From Candidatus Collinsella stercoripullorum (GTDB lineage Bacteria; Actinomycetota; Coriobacteriia; Coriobacteriales; Coriobacteriaceae), in the NCBI GenBank assembly GCA_019117005.1, contig DXAO01000040.1, forward strand, positions 1-59,094: DNA of 59,094 bases, in the 5' to 3' direction. Below are positions 18,651 to 27,493 of this stretch, piece after piece. Position 1 is the first letter of the stretch. Each line of letters starts with the position of its first letter. The notes beneath the pieces were generated by a model. That model was not told the DNA's origin. It did no database searches and saw only the letters and a program-made list of their open reading frames with translations. Made by a program: the position numbers and the translations under genes.

Positions 18651-18678
18651 GGTTCCTCCCGGGTCTCGAGATGTCGTA

Positions 18679-20811
18679 TCAGTGTAGCGCACGGCTCGCG
18701 TGCACGAGCGCGAGATCGAGGTGCCCGCGCACGGCGTCGGCGCGGACGACCTCGACCACGACGCGGGTCCCCAGCGCGATGAGGCGGCCTGAGGACGCCC
18801 CGGTCAGCTGGAGCCGTTCCTCGTCGAGCTCCCACCACTCGTCCCCGCCGAGGTCGGACAGGCGGACGAGCCCCTCGGCGGAGGTGTCGTCCAGCCGCAC
18901 GAAGGCGCCCATCCGGTCGATCCACGAGACCGAGCCGGAGAAGCGCTCCCCCACCCGCCCGGCGTAGTAGCGGGCGACCATCACCTTCTGGGATGCGTGG
19001 GCGGCGGCGTCCGCCGTGCGCTCCTTCGCGCTCGCGTCGCGGCAGAGCTGCGGGAGGATGCGCGCGAGCGCCTGGTCGCCGACGCCCGTGAGCGCGCGGG
19101 CCCGCTCCCGCGCCCGGGTGGCGCCCAGGCGCTCGGAGGCGAGCCGCGCCTTGAGCTCGCGGTGGACGAGCAGGTCGGGGTAGCGCCTGATGGGGCTCGT
19201 GAAATGGCAGTACGCCGTCGCGCCGAGGGCGTAGTGCCCGAGGTTGCGGGGGCGGTAGACGGCGCGCTGCATGGCGCGCAGCAGCAGGGCGTTCACCAGC
19301 GGGGCGAACCGCGTCCCGTGCGCCCGCTCCACGGCCTCCTCGATCGCCGCGGGATCGCCCTCGCGGATGCGCGCGGACAGGGCGCGGTCGACGGCGCCGA
19401 TCTCGACGAGGGTCGCCGTCGCGTCCGCCAGCTCGTCGGCGGACGGGCGCTCGTGCACGCGGTAGGCGGCGTCGAGCCCGCGGTCGGCGAGCCAGCGCGC
19501 CACGCACTCGTTCGCCACGAGCATCGCCTCCTCCACGAGGGAGGTCGCGCGGGTCCGCTCGCGCGCGACGATCCGCTCCGGCTCGCCGTCGGCGTCGAGC
19601 AGGGCATGGACCTCGACGGTCTCGAAGTCGATGGCGCCGCGGGCGCGCCGGACGCGGCGGCGCGCGGAGGCGAGGGCGTCCGCCTCGCGCAGGAACGCCC
19701 CCAGGTCCTCCCCGGCGGCGCGGGCCGTGCGGACGGCCGCCTCCCCGCGCGCCAGGGCACCGTCCCCGTCACCCCCGGGCGCCGCGGCCTCGCGCCCGCC
19801 CCGGCCCCCGTCGGTGTCGTCGAGCGCCAGCAGGGCGTCGACCGCGTCGTAGTCCAGGCGCACGCGCGAGCGGATCGCGCTCGGGTACACGGAGAAGCCG
19901 CGGACCCGAGCGCGGCGGTCGAGCTCCGCATCGACCGTGACGGCGAGGCGGTCGACCCCGGGGCGCAGCGAGCACAGGTCGCACGAGAGCTCCTCGGGCA
20001 GCATCGGCAGCACGCGGTCGGCGAGGTAGACCGAGGTCGTGCGGCGCCGGGCCTCGAGGTCGATGTGGCCGTCCCAGGCGACGTAATGGGAGACGTCGGC
20101 GATATGCACGCCCAGGCGCCACCCGCCCGCCGCCGTGCGCTCGACCGATATCGCATCGTCGAAGTCGCGCGCGTCGACGGGGTCGACGGTGAGCAGGAAC
20201 CGGTCGCGGATATCGCGGCGCAGCGGGTCGGCGAGCGCGCCGTCGACGTCGAGGCGGCAGGCGCGCGCCTCGTCGACCGCCGCCCGGGGGTAGCCGTCCT
20301 CGAGGTCGTAGCGGGCCATGACGCAGGCTATGCCGAGGTCCGGCGCGTCCGCGCCGCCGAGGCGGCGCTCGATGGTCGCGACCCCCGACTCGTAGCGCGA
20401 CGGGTAGCTCACGATGCGCGCCGACACCACGTCGCCCGGCGCGACCCCGTTGTCGGCGGCGGAGGTGTCGCGCGGCAGGATGAAGAAGTCCTGGCCGCCG
20501 CGGCGGTCGAGCGGGCGCACCACGCCCAGGGGGCCCGCCACGTCGTAGGTGCCCACGAGCGAGACGCTGCGCCGGTCGAGGACGCCCTCGACCACCGCGC
20601 GCATCTGCCCGCCCGGCCCGCGGTGCAGGCTCACCGTGACCGTGTCGCCGGCCATGGCCTCGCGGACGCCCCGCTGGGTGAGGCGGAACTCGCCCTCGGC
20701 GGTGCGGACGAAGGCCCCGGCGTCCGTGAGCCGCACGGTGCCGGTGAGCCGCGGCCCGCACTGCCCGGCCTGCCCGCGGCGGCGTGCGCCGCCCCTCTGC
20801 TTGCGCCCCAT
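18679..20811 (-). CDS. rnr: RNase R/RNase II-family 3'-5' exoribonuclease
   Basis: A 710-residue protein. An N-terminal cold-shock-like OB region is followed by the RNB catalytic domain, with the metal-binding aspartates in DPVDARDFDDAI, then GVHIADVSHYV, LPEELSCDLCSL and the late HFTSPIRRYPDLLVHR. A C-terminal S1 domain follows (FSGSVSWIDRMGAFVRL). A Gly/Ala-rich insertion (DDTDGGRGGREAAAPGG region) sits inside the RNB domain. It degrades structured RNA and, with SmpB-tmRNA, non-stop mRNA. Start: ATG 20811 behind GGGAGG; the longer frame upstream is arginine-rich read-through. Confidence 0.93.
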   Translation of the reverse strand: MGRKQRGGARRRGQAGQCGPRLTGTVRLTDAGAFVRTAEGEFRLTQRGVREAMAGDTVTVSLHRGPGGQMRAVVEGVLDRRSVSLVGTYDVAGPLGVVRPLDRRGGQDFFILPRDTSAADNGVAPGDVVSARIVSYPSRYESGVATIERRLGGADAPDLGIACVMARYDLEDGYPRAAVDEARACRLDVDGALADPLRRDIRDRFLLTVDPVDARDFDDAISVERTAAGGWRLGVHIADVSHYVAWDGHIDLEARRRTTSVYLADRVLPMLPEELSCDLCSLRPGVDRLAVTVDAELDRRARVRGFSVYPSAIRSRVRLDYDAVDALLALDDTDGGRGGREAAAPGGDGDGALARGEAAVRTARAAGEDLGAFLREADALASARRRVRRARGAIDFETVEVHALLDADGEPERIVARERTRATSLVEEAMLVANECVARWLADRGLDAAYRVHERPSADELADATATLVEIGAVDRALSARIREGDPAAIEEAVERAHGTRFAPLVNALLLRAMQRAVYRPRNLGHYALGATAYCHFTSPIRRYPDLLVHRELKARLASERLGATRARERARALTGVGDQALARILPQLCRDASAKERTADAAAHASQKVMVARYYAGRVGERFSGSVSWIDRMGAFVRLDDTSAEGLVRLSDLGGDEWWELDEERLQLTGASSGRLIALGTRVVVEVVRADAVRGHLDLALVHASRALH

Positions 20812-21127
20812 GGCGCCTCCCTTCCCGAACCGTCCGCCCCGCGCCCGTCGGCGCGGCGCCGGATGCCGCGCCGCGGCGTACCGGGGCGGAGCCTCCACCG
20901 CCCGCCGCCCGCGCGGGTCGCGCCGGCGCGCCCCCGCCTCCGTGCGCGGCGCGCCCTCGTATCCGTATACGTATACCCCGGGCGCGCCGTCGCCATCGGA
21001 CCCGCATGGCGGGACGCGGCGCGCATCGCCCGCTCGCGCGGCGACGCCCGGGTCAAAAAGAGGGCCGCCCCCAGGACGGCCCTCATCGCGCCCGGGAGCG
21101 ACCCGGGCCGGCATCGTGCGTGCGCGC
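20812..21127. other. Intergenic: ftsX terminator and rnr upstream region
   Basis: 316 bases. The right end holds the ftsX terminator. An unusually AT-rich patch for this genome at 20958-20976 reads, on the minus strand, as three near-copies of TATACG; it could contain the rnr -10. The rest is GC-rich with no gene. Confidence 0.45.
21055..21084 (-). terminator. Rho-independent terminator of ftsE-ftsX
   Basis: On the minus strand AGGGCCGTCC and GGGCGGCCCT pair and are followed by five U, about 45 bases past the ftsX stop. Confidence 0.85.
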
Positions 21128-22075
21128 CTACACCTTGAGGTAGCGCCTCATGGCGATGGCGGAGCCGAACAGGCCGATCACCACGCCCACGATCACGAGG
21201 GCGGCGTAGGTGACGAGGTACATGTTCAGCGGGATCTGGAACGACAGGAACGACATGGCGTTCTGCAGCGCCGGCATGCCGAAGTTGCGGATGAGCTCGA
21301 GCACGCCGATGGACAGCAGCGCGCCCAGCAGCGCCTGGATGACGCCCTCGGTGATGAACGGCCCGCGGATGAAGCTGTTCGAGGCGCCCACGAGGCGCAT
21401 GATGCCGATCTCGCGGCGGCGCGCCGTGATGGACAGGCGGATGGTGTTGTTGATGAAGATGAACGCGATGAAGGTGAGCAGCGCCACGAGCACCACGGCC
21501 GCGATGCGGATGTAGGTGGTCACCTGGAACAGGCGGCCGACCTCCTCCTGGCCGTAGAGGACGCTCGCGTTCACGTCCGCATCGACGTCGTCGACGTCGG
21601 GATCGTCATCGTCCACGATCTGACGGAAGTCCTCGTCCGCCTTGATGCGCTCGGCGGTGGACTGGACCTGCGAGGGATCCTGCATCTCGATCACGAAGGA
21701 CCGGGGCAGGGGGTTCTCGCCGTCGAGCGCCGCCATGGTGGCCTCGGCGTTGTTGGACAGGTTGCTCGTGTAGTCGGCGAGCGCGTCCTCCTTGGTCTTG
21801 AACTGGACGCTCGCGACGTTGTCCCAGCTCTCGAGCTTGGACTGGAACGCCTCGATCTGGTCGTCGGTCGCGTCGTCGGAGATGAAGGCGTTGATGGTGA
21901 CCTGCTGCTCGACCGTGCCGATCACCGAGTTGACCACCGCGGAGCCCAAGATGAACAGGCCGATGATGAACAGCGACAGGAAGATGGTGATGACCGCGCC
22001 GAGCGAGGTGCCGAAGTTGCGGAAGAAGTGGCTGCCGGCCTCGCGCAGCGAATACCCGAAGTTGCTAGGCGCCAT
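21128..22075 (-). CDS. ftsX: Cell division protein FtsX
   Basis: A 315-residue membrane protein: a short cytosolic N-terminus (FGYSLREAGSHFFRN), span 1, a large extracytoplasmic loop with acidic insertion DDDDPDVDDVDADV (about 160-173), then three spans. The FtsX signature RRREIGIMRLVGASNSFIRGPF is present. With FtsE it forms an ABC-type switch that activates peptidoglycan hydrolases outside the cell at division. The start overlaps ftsE by 11 bases. Confidence 0.95.
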   Translation of the reverse strand: MAPSNFGYSLREAGSHFFRNFGTSLGAVITIFLSLFIIGLFILGSAVVNSVIGTVEQQVTINAFISDDATDDQIEAFQSKLESWDNVASVQFKTKEDALADYTSNLSNNAEATMAALDGENPLPRSFVIEMQDPSQVQSTAERIKADEDFRQIVDDDDPDVDDVDADVNASVLYGQEEVGRLFQVTTYIRIAAVVLVALLTFIAFIFINNTIRLSITARRREIGIMRLVGASNSFIRGPFITEGVIQALLGALLSIGVLELIRNFGMPALQNAMSFLSFQIPLNMYLVTYAALVIVGVVIGLFGSAIAMRRYLKV

Positions 22076-23246
22076 AGTTGCCGTAGCCTCCCCTCTCCTG
22101 GTCTCGGACCACGTGGCCGGCCTCGAGGGCGATCACGCGGCGGTGCATGGAGTCGACCATCTCGCGGTCGTGCGTGGCGACGACGACCGTGGTGCCCGTG
22201 CGGTTGATGCGCTCGAGCAGCTTCATGATGCCGAGCGAGATCGCCGGGTCGAGGTTGCCGGTGGGCTCGTCGCAGATCAGCAGCGGCGGGCGGTTCACCA
22301 TGGCGCGCGCCACGGCGACGCGCTGCTGCTCGCCGCCCGAGAGCTGGTCGGGGTAGGAGTCCATCTGGTCGGCGAGGCCGACGAGGCGCAGGACCTCGGG
22401 GACCTGGCTGCGGATGACGCCGCGGGGCTTGCCGATGCACTCGAGCGCGAAGGCCACGTTCTCGTAGGCCGTCTTGTTGGGCAGCAGCTTGAAGTCCTGG
22501 AACACGGTGCCGATCTGGCGGCGCAGGAACGGGACCTTGCGGTTCTTGATCCGCATGAGGTCCTGGCCCGCCACCAGCACGCGGCCGCTCGTCGGCTTGA
22601 CGTCGCGGACCATGGTGTTCAGCAGCGTGGTCTTGCCGGAGCCGGAGTGGCCCACGAGGAAGACGAACTCGCCCGGGTAGATCTCCAGGTTGACGTCATC
22701 GAGCGCGGGCTTGTTGGGCTGCGCGGCGTAGATCTTGGTGAGGTGCTCCATGAGGATGACGGGCTCCACGCCGGCCTCGCGCGCCATCTTCTTGCGCGAG
22801 TCCCCCACCGGGGCGAACACCGAGGTGAAGTCCGGGCTCTGGAGCGCCTGGTCGACATCGGCGATCTGGCGCTGCTCGGAGAGGTCGGTCGATGCCACCG
22901 CGGGGCCGGCCTGCGTCATGAACACGCCCGTGGAGGCCGGGGTCGCCGGCTGGTCGGGCGAGGGCAGGCTGCTCAGCGGGGCCGCGGGCGCGGCCGGATC
23001 GGGCACCGAGGGCGCCTGCGGGGCGGCGACGGGCGCGGGCTGCGCGGCGACGCCGTCGAACAGGTCGGGCGACGGGGTGTAGGCAAAGGGGTCGGGCTCG
23101 GACTGCCCGGCCGGGACAGCGGGCTGCGAGAACAGCCGGCTCTCGTCCTCCGGAGCGGCGGGCGCCTGATGGCGCGGCGCCGGCGCGGGCGCGGCGCCCT
23201 GCTGCGGGGCCGTGCCGTCTCCGGGCTTACGGAAGTGGTTACCCAC
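22065..23246 (-). CDS. ftsE: Cell division ATP-binding protein FtsE with long N-terminal extension
   Basis: A 393-residue ABC ATPase. The ATPase core starts near residue 161: MEHLTKIY, Walker A GHSGSGKTT (199-207), Q-loop FQDFKLLPN, signature LSGGEQQR, Walker B LLICDEPTGNLD, switch ATHDREM. FtsE is normally about 230 residues. The first 160 residues here are Pro/Ala/Gln-rich and look disordered. Start: GTG 23246 has an excellent GAAGGAG site; ATG 23285 has none. The extension is in the same frame and codon style as the core, so it looks genuine. It overlaps ftsX by 11 bases. Confidence 0.93.
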   Translation of the reverse strand: MGNHFRKPGDGTAPQQGAAPAPAPRHQAPAAPEDESRLFSQPAVPAGQSEPDPFAYTPSPDLFDGVAAQPAPVAAPQAPSVPDPAAPAAPLSSLPSPDQPATPASTGVFMTQAGPAVASTDLSEQRQIADVDQALQSPDFTSVFAPVGDSRKKMAREAGVEPVILMEHLTKIYAAQPNKPALDDVNLEIYPGEFVFLVGHSGSGKTTLLNTMVRDVKPTSGRVLVAGQDLMRIKNRKVPFLRRQIGTVFQDFKLLPNKTAYENVAFALECIGKPRGVIRSQVPEVLRLVGLADQMDSYPDQLSGGEQQRVAVARAMVNRPPLLICDEPTGNLDPAISLGIMKLLERINRTGTTVVVATHDREMVDSMHRRVIALEAGHVVRDQERGGYGNYGA

Positions 23247-23462
23247 TGCAAGCTCCTTCGTGTCGTGCGTTTGAACTACAGTCATTTCAGTATGTTAGCA
23301 GGAACCCGCCGCGTGCACAGAGATTGCACGCTCCGTGCAACAGCCTCAGCCGACGGATGCAGGAGAGCGCCTCTGGGAACATAGGGACAGTCACCTTTTT
23401 CCCACAGAGGGGCCCCTCGTGGGAAAAAGGTGACTGTCCCTATGTTCCCAGAGGGGTGTCCC
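23247..23462. other. Intergenic: ftsE upstream region with family A palindrome
   Basis: 216 bases. Most of the left half should hold the ftsE promoter, but no clear -35/-10 pair stands out. The right half is the long palindrome at 23371-23453. Confidence 0.5.
23371..23453. repeat. Perfect palindrome, 35-bp arms, palindromic tip (family A)
   Basis: Arms 23371-23405 and 23419-23453 are perfect reverse complements. The 13-base tip is one A plus the self-complementary gaggggcccctc, so almost the whole 83 bases can fold into one hairpin. The arm contains gggaacatagggacagtcac followed by cttttt and ccc. It lies 10 bases from the stop of the surface-protein gene and may also end that transcript. 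It shares its layout with the hairpins at 5145 and 55036. Confidence 0.92.
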
Positions 23463-25007
23463 TCACGCGCGGGCAAGCGCGCCGGAAACCTCGAGGGTCT
23501 CGTCCGTCGCCTCGCCGATCAGGAAGGGCTGACGGGTGTAGTCCGCCGAGAGGTCGACGTAGACCGTCCCGTCCAGCCCGAGCGCGCCCGAGACGCTCGC
23601 CGTGCCGGCGCCGCCCGAGCTCGTGCCCTCGCCCGTGAAGGTGTAGACGCGCCCGTCCGCCTGCCTGAAGGAGCGGGTCCCCTCGTCGGGCTCCCCCTGC
23701 GCGAGCGTGCAGGAGAGCACCCCCGTGACCTCCGAGGCGCCCCAGCCGCCCGGCGCCGCGCGGTACTCGACCGTGAAGGTGCCCGCCGCGGGGTCCACGT
23801 TGGAGATGGTGAACGACGAGATCTGCCCGGTGCCGTCCCCCGCGGCGTACGACCCCTCGAGCGCCGAGGCGTCCCAGGAGAACGACGAGGTCGCGTCCCC
23901 CGCCGCGCGAACCCACGACGACCCGTCGAAGGTGTAGGTGTAGGGCGTGCTCACCGTCGTGGCGCCGAACCACAGGTCGAAGGTGCGCTCCGCGGTGTAG
24001 GTGCAGGTCTGGGACGCCGCATCGAAGCTCGCGGAGAAGCCGTCCGGGAAGTCGGGGTCGCGCGTCACCCCGGCGGTCGCGCGCGTGGTCGCGTCCGCCC
24101 GGATCACGGCGCCCGCCCACCCCGACGCCTCGACCGCCGAGGCGAGCCCCGGGTAGCGGTCGCGCTCCTGCGCGCGGGCGAACAGCAGCGTCACGGCGAG
24201 GTCGCTGTCGAAGCTCTCGTTGGCGAGGCCCGCCGTGGCGTCGACCAGCAGCGAGCCGTCCTCCTGCCGCTGCACCGAGGTGATCCGGACGTCGGAGAGC
24301 CCGTAGGGCGAGTCCTCCACGTAGTCGTCCGCGGCGAACCCGTCCATGATGTCGGCGTCCGCCTCGATGACCTGCCGCACGGCGCCCGCATCGGGCTGAG
24401 AGGCGGCGCCGAGGGCGAACCAGGCGACCGCGGCGGCGACGGCGACCAGGACCGCCGCCGCGACGAGCGCGAGCGCGCGGCGGCGCACGCGGCGGGCCGC
24501 GGGCGCGGCGCCGTCCTTCGGGGCGCCGTCCGCTCCCGCCGCCTCGGCCTGAGCCGCCTCGGCCGCGGCGCGCAGCCCCGCGGGCATCCGCTGGGTGCCG
24601 CCGGAGCGCGTGGCCTCCGTGAGCGCCGCCGTGGTCGACGCCGGGATGAGCAGGGTCTCCATCGCCTGGGCGCGCTCGACCATGTCCTGCGCTGCTATGG
24701 CGGCGTCCTCGCAGGCGTCGGCGTGGGCGGGCGTGCCGGTCGGCGGCAGCACGAGGGTGGGTGCGGCCTCCGTAGACGGGACCCCGTCGCCCGAGGCCGG
24801 GGCGGCCTTCGGGGTGTCCGCGGGGCCGGCCGACGCGCCGGGGTCGCCGGCGGCGGGCTCGGGGCGCGCCTCCCCGGACCCCGGCTCGCAGCCGGCGGCG
24901 GGCGACGCGGGATCGGCGCCGGGGTCGCCGGTGGGATCGGTGCCGGGGGCGTCCGCGGGCTCGGTGCCGGCCGGCCGCTCGTCGTTCTTCTCAGGGTTCT
25001 CGCTCAT
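23463..25007 (-). CDS. Single-pass surface protein of unknown function
   Basis: I do not recognise a family with certainty. The 514-residue product has a Pro/Ala/Asp-rich cytosolic part (1-170), an Arg cluster RRVRRR, one membrane span at about 179-200 (ALALVAAAVLVAVAAAVAWF), and a 310-residue extracytoplasmic Ser/Thr/Asp-rich part predicted to be mainly beta. Recurring features outside (SVQRQEDGSLLVDATAG, YTYTFDGSSWV, RVYTFTGEGTSSGG) suggest two or more related small domains, like DUF-type lipoprotein/anchored repeats of Actinobacteria. Start: ATG 25007 behind GAGGAG. A regulatory or wall-associated role is a guess. Confidence 0.75.
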   Translation of the reverse strand: MSENPEKNDERPAGTEPADAPGTDPTGDPGADPASPAAGCEPGSGEARPEPAAGDPGASAGPADTPKAAPASGDGVPSTEAAPTLVLPPTGTPAHADACEDAAIAAQDMVERAQAMETLLIPASTTAALTEATRSGGTQRMPAGLRAAAEAAQAEAAGADGAPKDGAAPAARRVRRRALALVAAAVLVAVAAAVAWFALGAASQPDAGAVRQVIEADADIMDGFAADDYVEDSPYGLSDVRITSVQRQEDGSLLVDATAGLANESFDSDLAVTLLFARAQERDRYPGLASAVEASGWAGAVIRADATTRATAGVTRDPDFPDGFSASFDAASQTCTYTAERTFDLWFGATTVSTPYTYTFDGSSWVRAAGDATSSFSWDASALEGSYAAGDGTGQISSFTISNVDPAAGTFTVEYRAAPGGWGASEVTGVLSCTLAQGEPDEGTRSFRQADGRVYTFTGEGTSSGGAGTASVSGALGLDGTVYVDLSADYTRQPFLIGEATDETLEVSGALARA

Positions 25008-25304
25008 GGGTGCTCCTCGTCGGCGCTGCGTGTCCCGGGTCTTGTACCCCGTTATGGTACTACGCGCCATCGGGACGGGGGCGGATCCCGACGAGGCGGC
25101 TCCGACGGCGGGCCGCCGTTCCCGACGGGGCGCAGGGCAAGCGCCGCGCGACCGAGACAACGGCGCAGCCGCCGGTCGATGCCGCGAGCGCCCGACGGCA
25201 TGGAAAACGGGTCCGCCCCGGCGCTCCGCGCACCGGGACGGACCCGTATCGCGGACCGGGGCGCCATGCGCCGAACCGGTCCCTGCGGGGACGGATGCCC
25301 CGCG
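25008..25304. other. Intergenic: transketolase terminator and surface-protein promoter region
   Basis: 297 bases. It holds the terminator of the transketolase operon (25203-25247). Candidate -10 sequences for the surface-protein gene (TACCAT near 25055 on the minus strand) are weak. No gene is seen. Confidence 0.45.
25203..25247 (-). terminator. Rho-independent terminator of the transketolase operon
   Basis: On the minus strand ACGGGTCCG and CGGACCCGT pair (with inner CCCGG/CCGGGG pairing) and are followed by UUUU. It lies about 57 bases past the stop. Confidence 0.8.
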
Positions 25305-26246
25305 CTACGCCATGAAGGCGCGCACGGCCGCGGCGACGCCCTCGGCGTCCAGGCCGTACTTGTGCAGCAGGTCGACCGCGGGGCCGGACTCGCCGAAGAC
25401 GTCGTTCACGCCGACCCTCTTCACCGGCACCGGACAGGACTCGGCGAGCGCCGAGCACACCGCCTCGCCCAGGCCGCCGATGACGGAGTGCTCCTCGCAG
25501 GTCACCACGCGCCCGGTCTTGCCCGCGCTCGCGACGATGAGCTCGGTGTCGAGCGGCTTGATGGTGTGGATGTTCAGGACCTCCGCGTCGATGCCCTCGG
25601 CGGACAGGGTCTCGGCCGCCTCGAGCGCGGCCTGGACCATGAGACCGCAGGCGACGATGGTGACGTCGGCGCCCTCGCGCATGACGATGCCGCGCCCGAC
25701 CTCGAACTCGTAGTCGGGGCGGTCGTTGACCACCGGCACGGCCAGGCGGCCGAAGCGCATGTAGACCGGGCCGTCGAGCTCGTAGGCGGCGCGCACGGCG
25801 GCCTTCGCCTCGACGTCGTCGGACGGCACGATCACCGTCATGCCGGGGATGGTGCGCATGAGGGCGATGTCCTCGTTGCACTGATGGGTGGCGCCGTCCT
25901 CTCCCACCGAGATGCCGGCGTGCGTGGCGCCGATCTTCACGTTCAGATGCGGGTACCCGATGGAGTTGCGCACCTGCTCGAAGGCGCGGCCCGCGGCGAA
26001 CATCGCGAAGGTGCTCGCGAACGCCACATGGCCGGTCGTGGCGATGCCCGCCGCCATGCCCATGAGGTTCTCCTCGGCGATGCCCGCGTCATAGAAGCGG
26101 TCGGGGTAGGCGGCCTTGAACTTGCCGGTCTGGGTCGCCGCCGCCAGGTCGGCGTCGAGGACCACGAAGTCGTCGTGCTCGGCACCCAGCTCGACGAGCG
26201 CCTCGCCGTAGCTCGCGCGGGTGGCGATCTTCTTCACGTCTGCCAT
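25305..26246 (-). CDS. Transketolase, C-terminal subunit
   Basis: A 313-residue protein equal to the pyrimidine-binding and C-terminal domains of transketolase. GIAEENLMGMAAGIA contains the catalytic glutamate that activates thiamine diphosphate. FASTFAMFAAGRAFEQ, GATHAGISVGEDGATHQ and the C-terminal domain FGESGPAVDLL follow. It pairs with the N-terminal subunit encoded three bases upstream. The split form is typical of many anaerobes and archaea. The enzyme moves two-carbon ketol units in the pentose phosphate pathway. Confidence 0.94.
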   Translation of the reverse strand: MADVKKIATRASYGEALVELGAEHDDFVVLDADLAAATQTGKFKAAYPDRFYDAGIAEENLMGMAAGIATTGHVAFASTFAMFAAGRAFEQVRNSIGYPHLNVKIGATHAGISVGEDGATHQCNEDIALMRTIPGMTVIVPSDDVEAKAAVRAAYELDGPVYMRFGRLAVPVVNDRPDYEFEVGRGIVMREGADVTIVACGLMVQAALEAAETLSAEGIDAEVLNIHTIKPLDTELIVASAGKTGRVVTCEEHSVIGGLGEAVCSALAESCPVPVKRVGVNDVFGESGPAVDLLHKYGLDAEGVAAAVRAFMA

Positions 26247-26249
26247 CGC

Positions 26250-27071
26250 TTACGCCTCCTTCTCGAGCTCGGCCATCGCCTGCTCGAACTGCTCGTCGTT
26301 CGGGGCCTTGCCGTGCCAGCCGACCTGGCCCTCCATGAAGGAGACGCCCTTGCCCTTGACGGTCTCGGCGACGATGCACACCGGCTTGCCGCTGACCGCG
26401 CGCGCCGCCTCGAACGCGGCGCGGACCTGCGCCATGTCGTTGCCGTCGGCGAGCTCGATCACCTGGAAGCCGAAGGCGGCGAACTTGTCGGCGATCGGCA
26501 TCGCGGAGTTGACCTCCTCGATGGTCCCGTCGATCTGCAGGCCGTTGTGGTCCACGATCACGACGAGGTTGTCGAGCGCGTGGTTGCCCGCGAACATGGC
26601 GGCCTCCCACACCTGGCCCTCCTCGACCTCGCCGTCGCCCAGCAGGGCGAAGACGCGGTAGGCGTCGCCCCAGTGCTTGGCCGCGAGCGCCATGCCGACG
26701 GCGGCGGAGATGCCCTGGCCGAGCGAGCCGGTGGACATGTCCACGCCCGGGGTGTCGCTCATGTTGGGATGGCCCTGCAGGTGGCTGCCGATATGGCGCA
26801 ACGTCTCCAGGTCCTCGCGGGGGAAGTACCCGCGGCTGGCGAGCGCGGAGTAGAGGGCCGGCGCGCAGTGGCCCTTGGACAGGACGAAGCGGTCGCGGTC
26901 GGGCTTGGCGGGATCGGCCGGGTCGATGTTCATCTCCTCGAAGTACAGGTAGGTGATGATGTCGGCGGCCCCGAGCGATCCGCCGGGATGGCCGGACTTG
27001 GCGGCGTGCACGCCCGTCACGATTCCACGGCGAACCTCGTTGGCAACCTTTTTGAGCTCGTCGTCGCTCAT
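26250..27071 (-). CDS. Transketolase, N-terminal (thiamine diphosphate-binding) subunit
   Basis: A 273-residue protein equal to the pyrophosphate-binding domain: AAKSGHPGGSLGAADI, SKGHCAPALY, GSLGQGISAAVG and the thiamine diphosphate motif LLGDGEVEEGQVWEA...DHNGLQIDG (GDG...N). First gene of the two-subunit transketolase operon, three bases before its partner. A TATGGT -10 candidate lies at about 27205-27210 on the minus strand. Confidence 0.95.
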   Translation of the reverse strand: MSDDELKKVANEVRRGIVTGVHAAKSGHPGGSLGAADIITYLYFEEMNIDPADPAKPDRDRFVLSKGHCAPALYSALASRGYFPREDLETLRHIGSHLQGHPNMSDTPGVDMSTGSLGQGISAAVGMALAAKHWGDAYRVFALLGDGEVEEGQVWEAAMFAGNHALDNLVVIVDHNGLQIDGTIEEVNSAMPIADKFAAFGFQVIELADGNDMAQVRAAFEAARAVSGKPVCIVAETVKGKGVSFMEGQVGWHGKAPNDEQFEQAMAELEKEA

Positions 27072-27493
27072 GCTGCCCCCTTTCGTGGGTGTGCGCGGGG
27101 ATCATGCCCCTCCCCACGGCACAGGTCTGTATCGGAGCACCCGGAAAGGGCGCCCGCCCCGGGAGGACGCGCGCGTCCGCGCCCGCCGGCGGCACGTCCA
27201 CCATACCATACGCAACCTGCATCGACGTGCGCTTTCACGCGAAGGGGCCAAAGCAGCGGGCGACGGAAAACGGCCATAACGGCGCGGTTGCGCACGGTCC
27301 CGCGCGCAACCGCGCGGCCGCCGGGCGGCGCGGGCGCGACAGGCGCTCCGCGAGAAAACCACGCGGGCCGCCCGACCGGCGCACGCGATGCCGCCGGCGC
27401 GGCGACCCACCCCCCGGGACGGCGCGGGCGCCTTCTTCTCGAGGTGCGGTTGTGACACAATAGCCGGAGCATCACGGCGGCGAGAGGGGACCC
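27072..27493. other. Divergent intergenic region, transketolase / YitT
   Basis: 422 bases. For the leftward transketolase operon, TATGGT repeats near 27205 give a possible -10. For the rightward YitT gene, gacacaatagcc near 27453 gives a possible -10 (ACAATA). A 12-bp perfect hairpin gcgcggttgcgc/gcgcaaccgcgc (27282-27315) lies in the middle without a U-tract. No gene or structured RNA family is recognised. Confidence 0.45.

Noticed and set aside
16427..18678. tmRNA gene near smpB
   Set aside because: No tRNA-Ala-like ends or tag-coding region were found; gaps here are short and GC-rich.
23430..27455. 1341-codon rightward frame across the surface protein and transketolase genes
   Set aside because: It runs antisense through several certain genes; its Ala/Arg/Gly-rich product has no recognisable domain.
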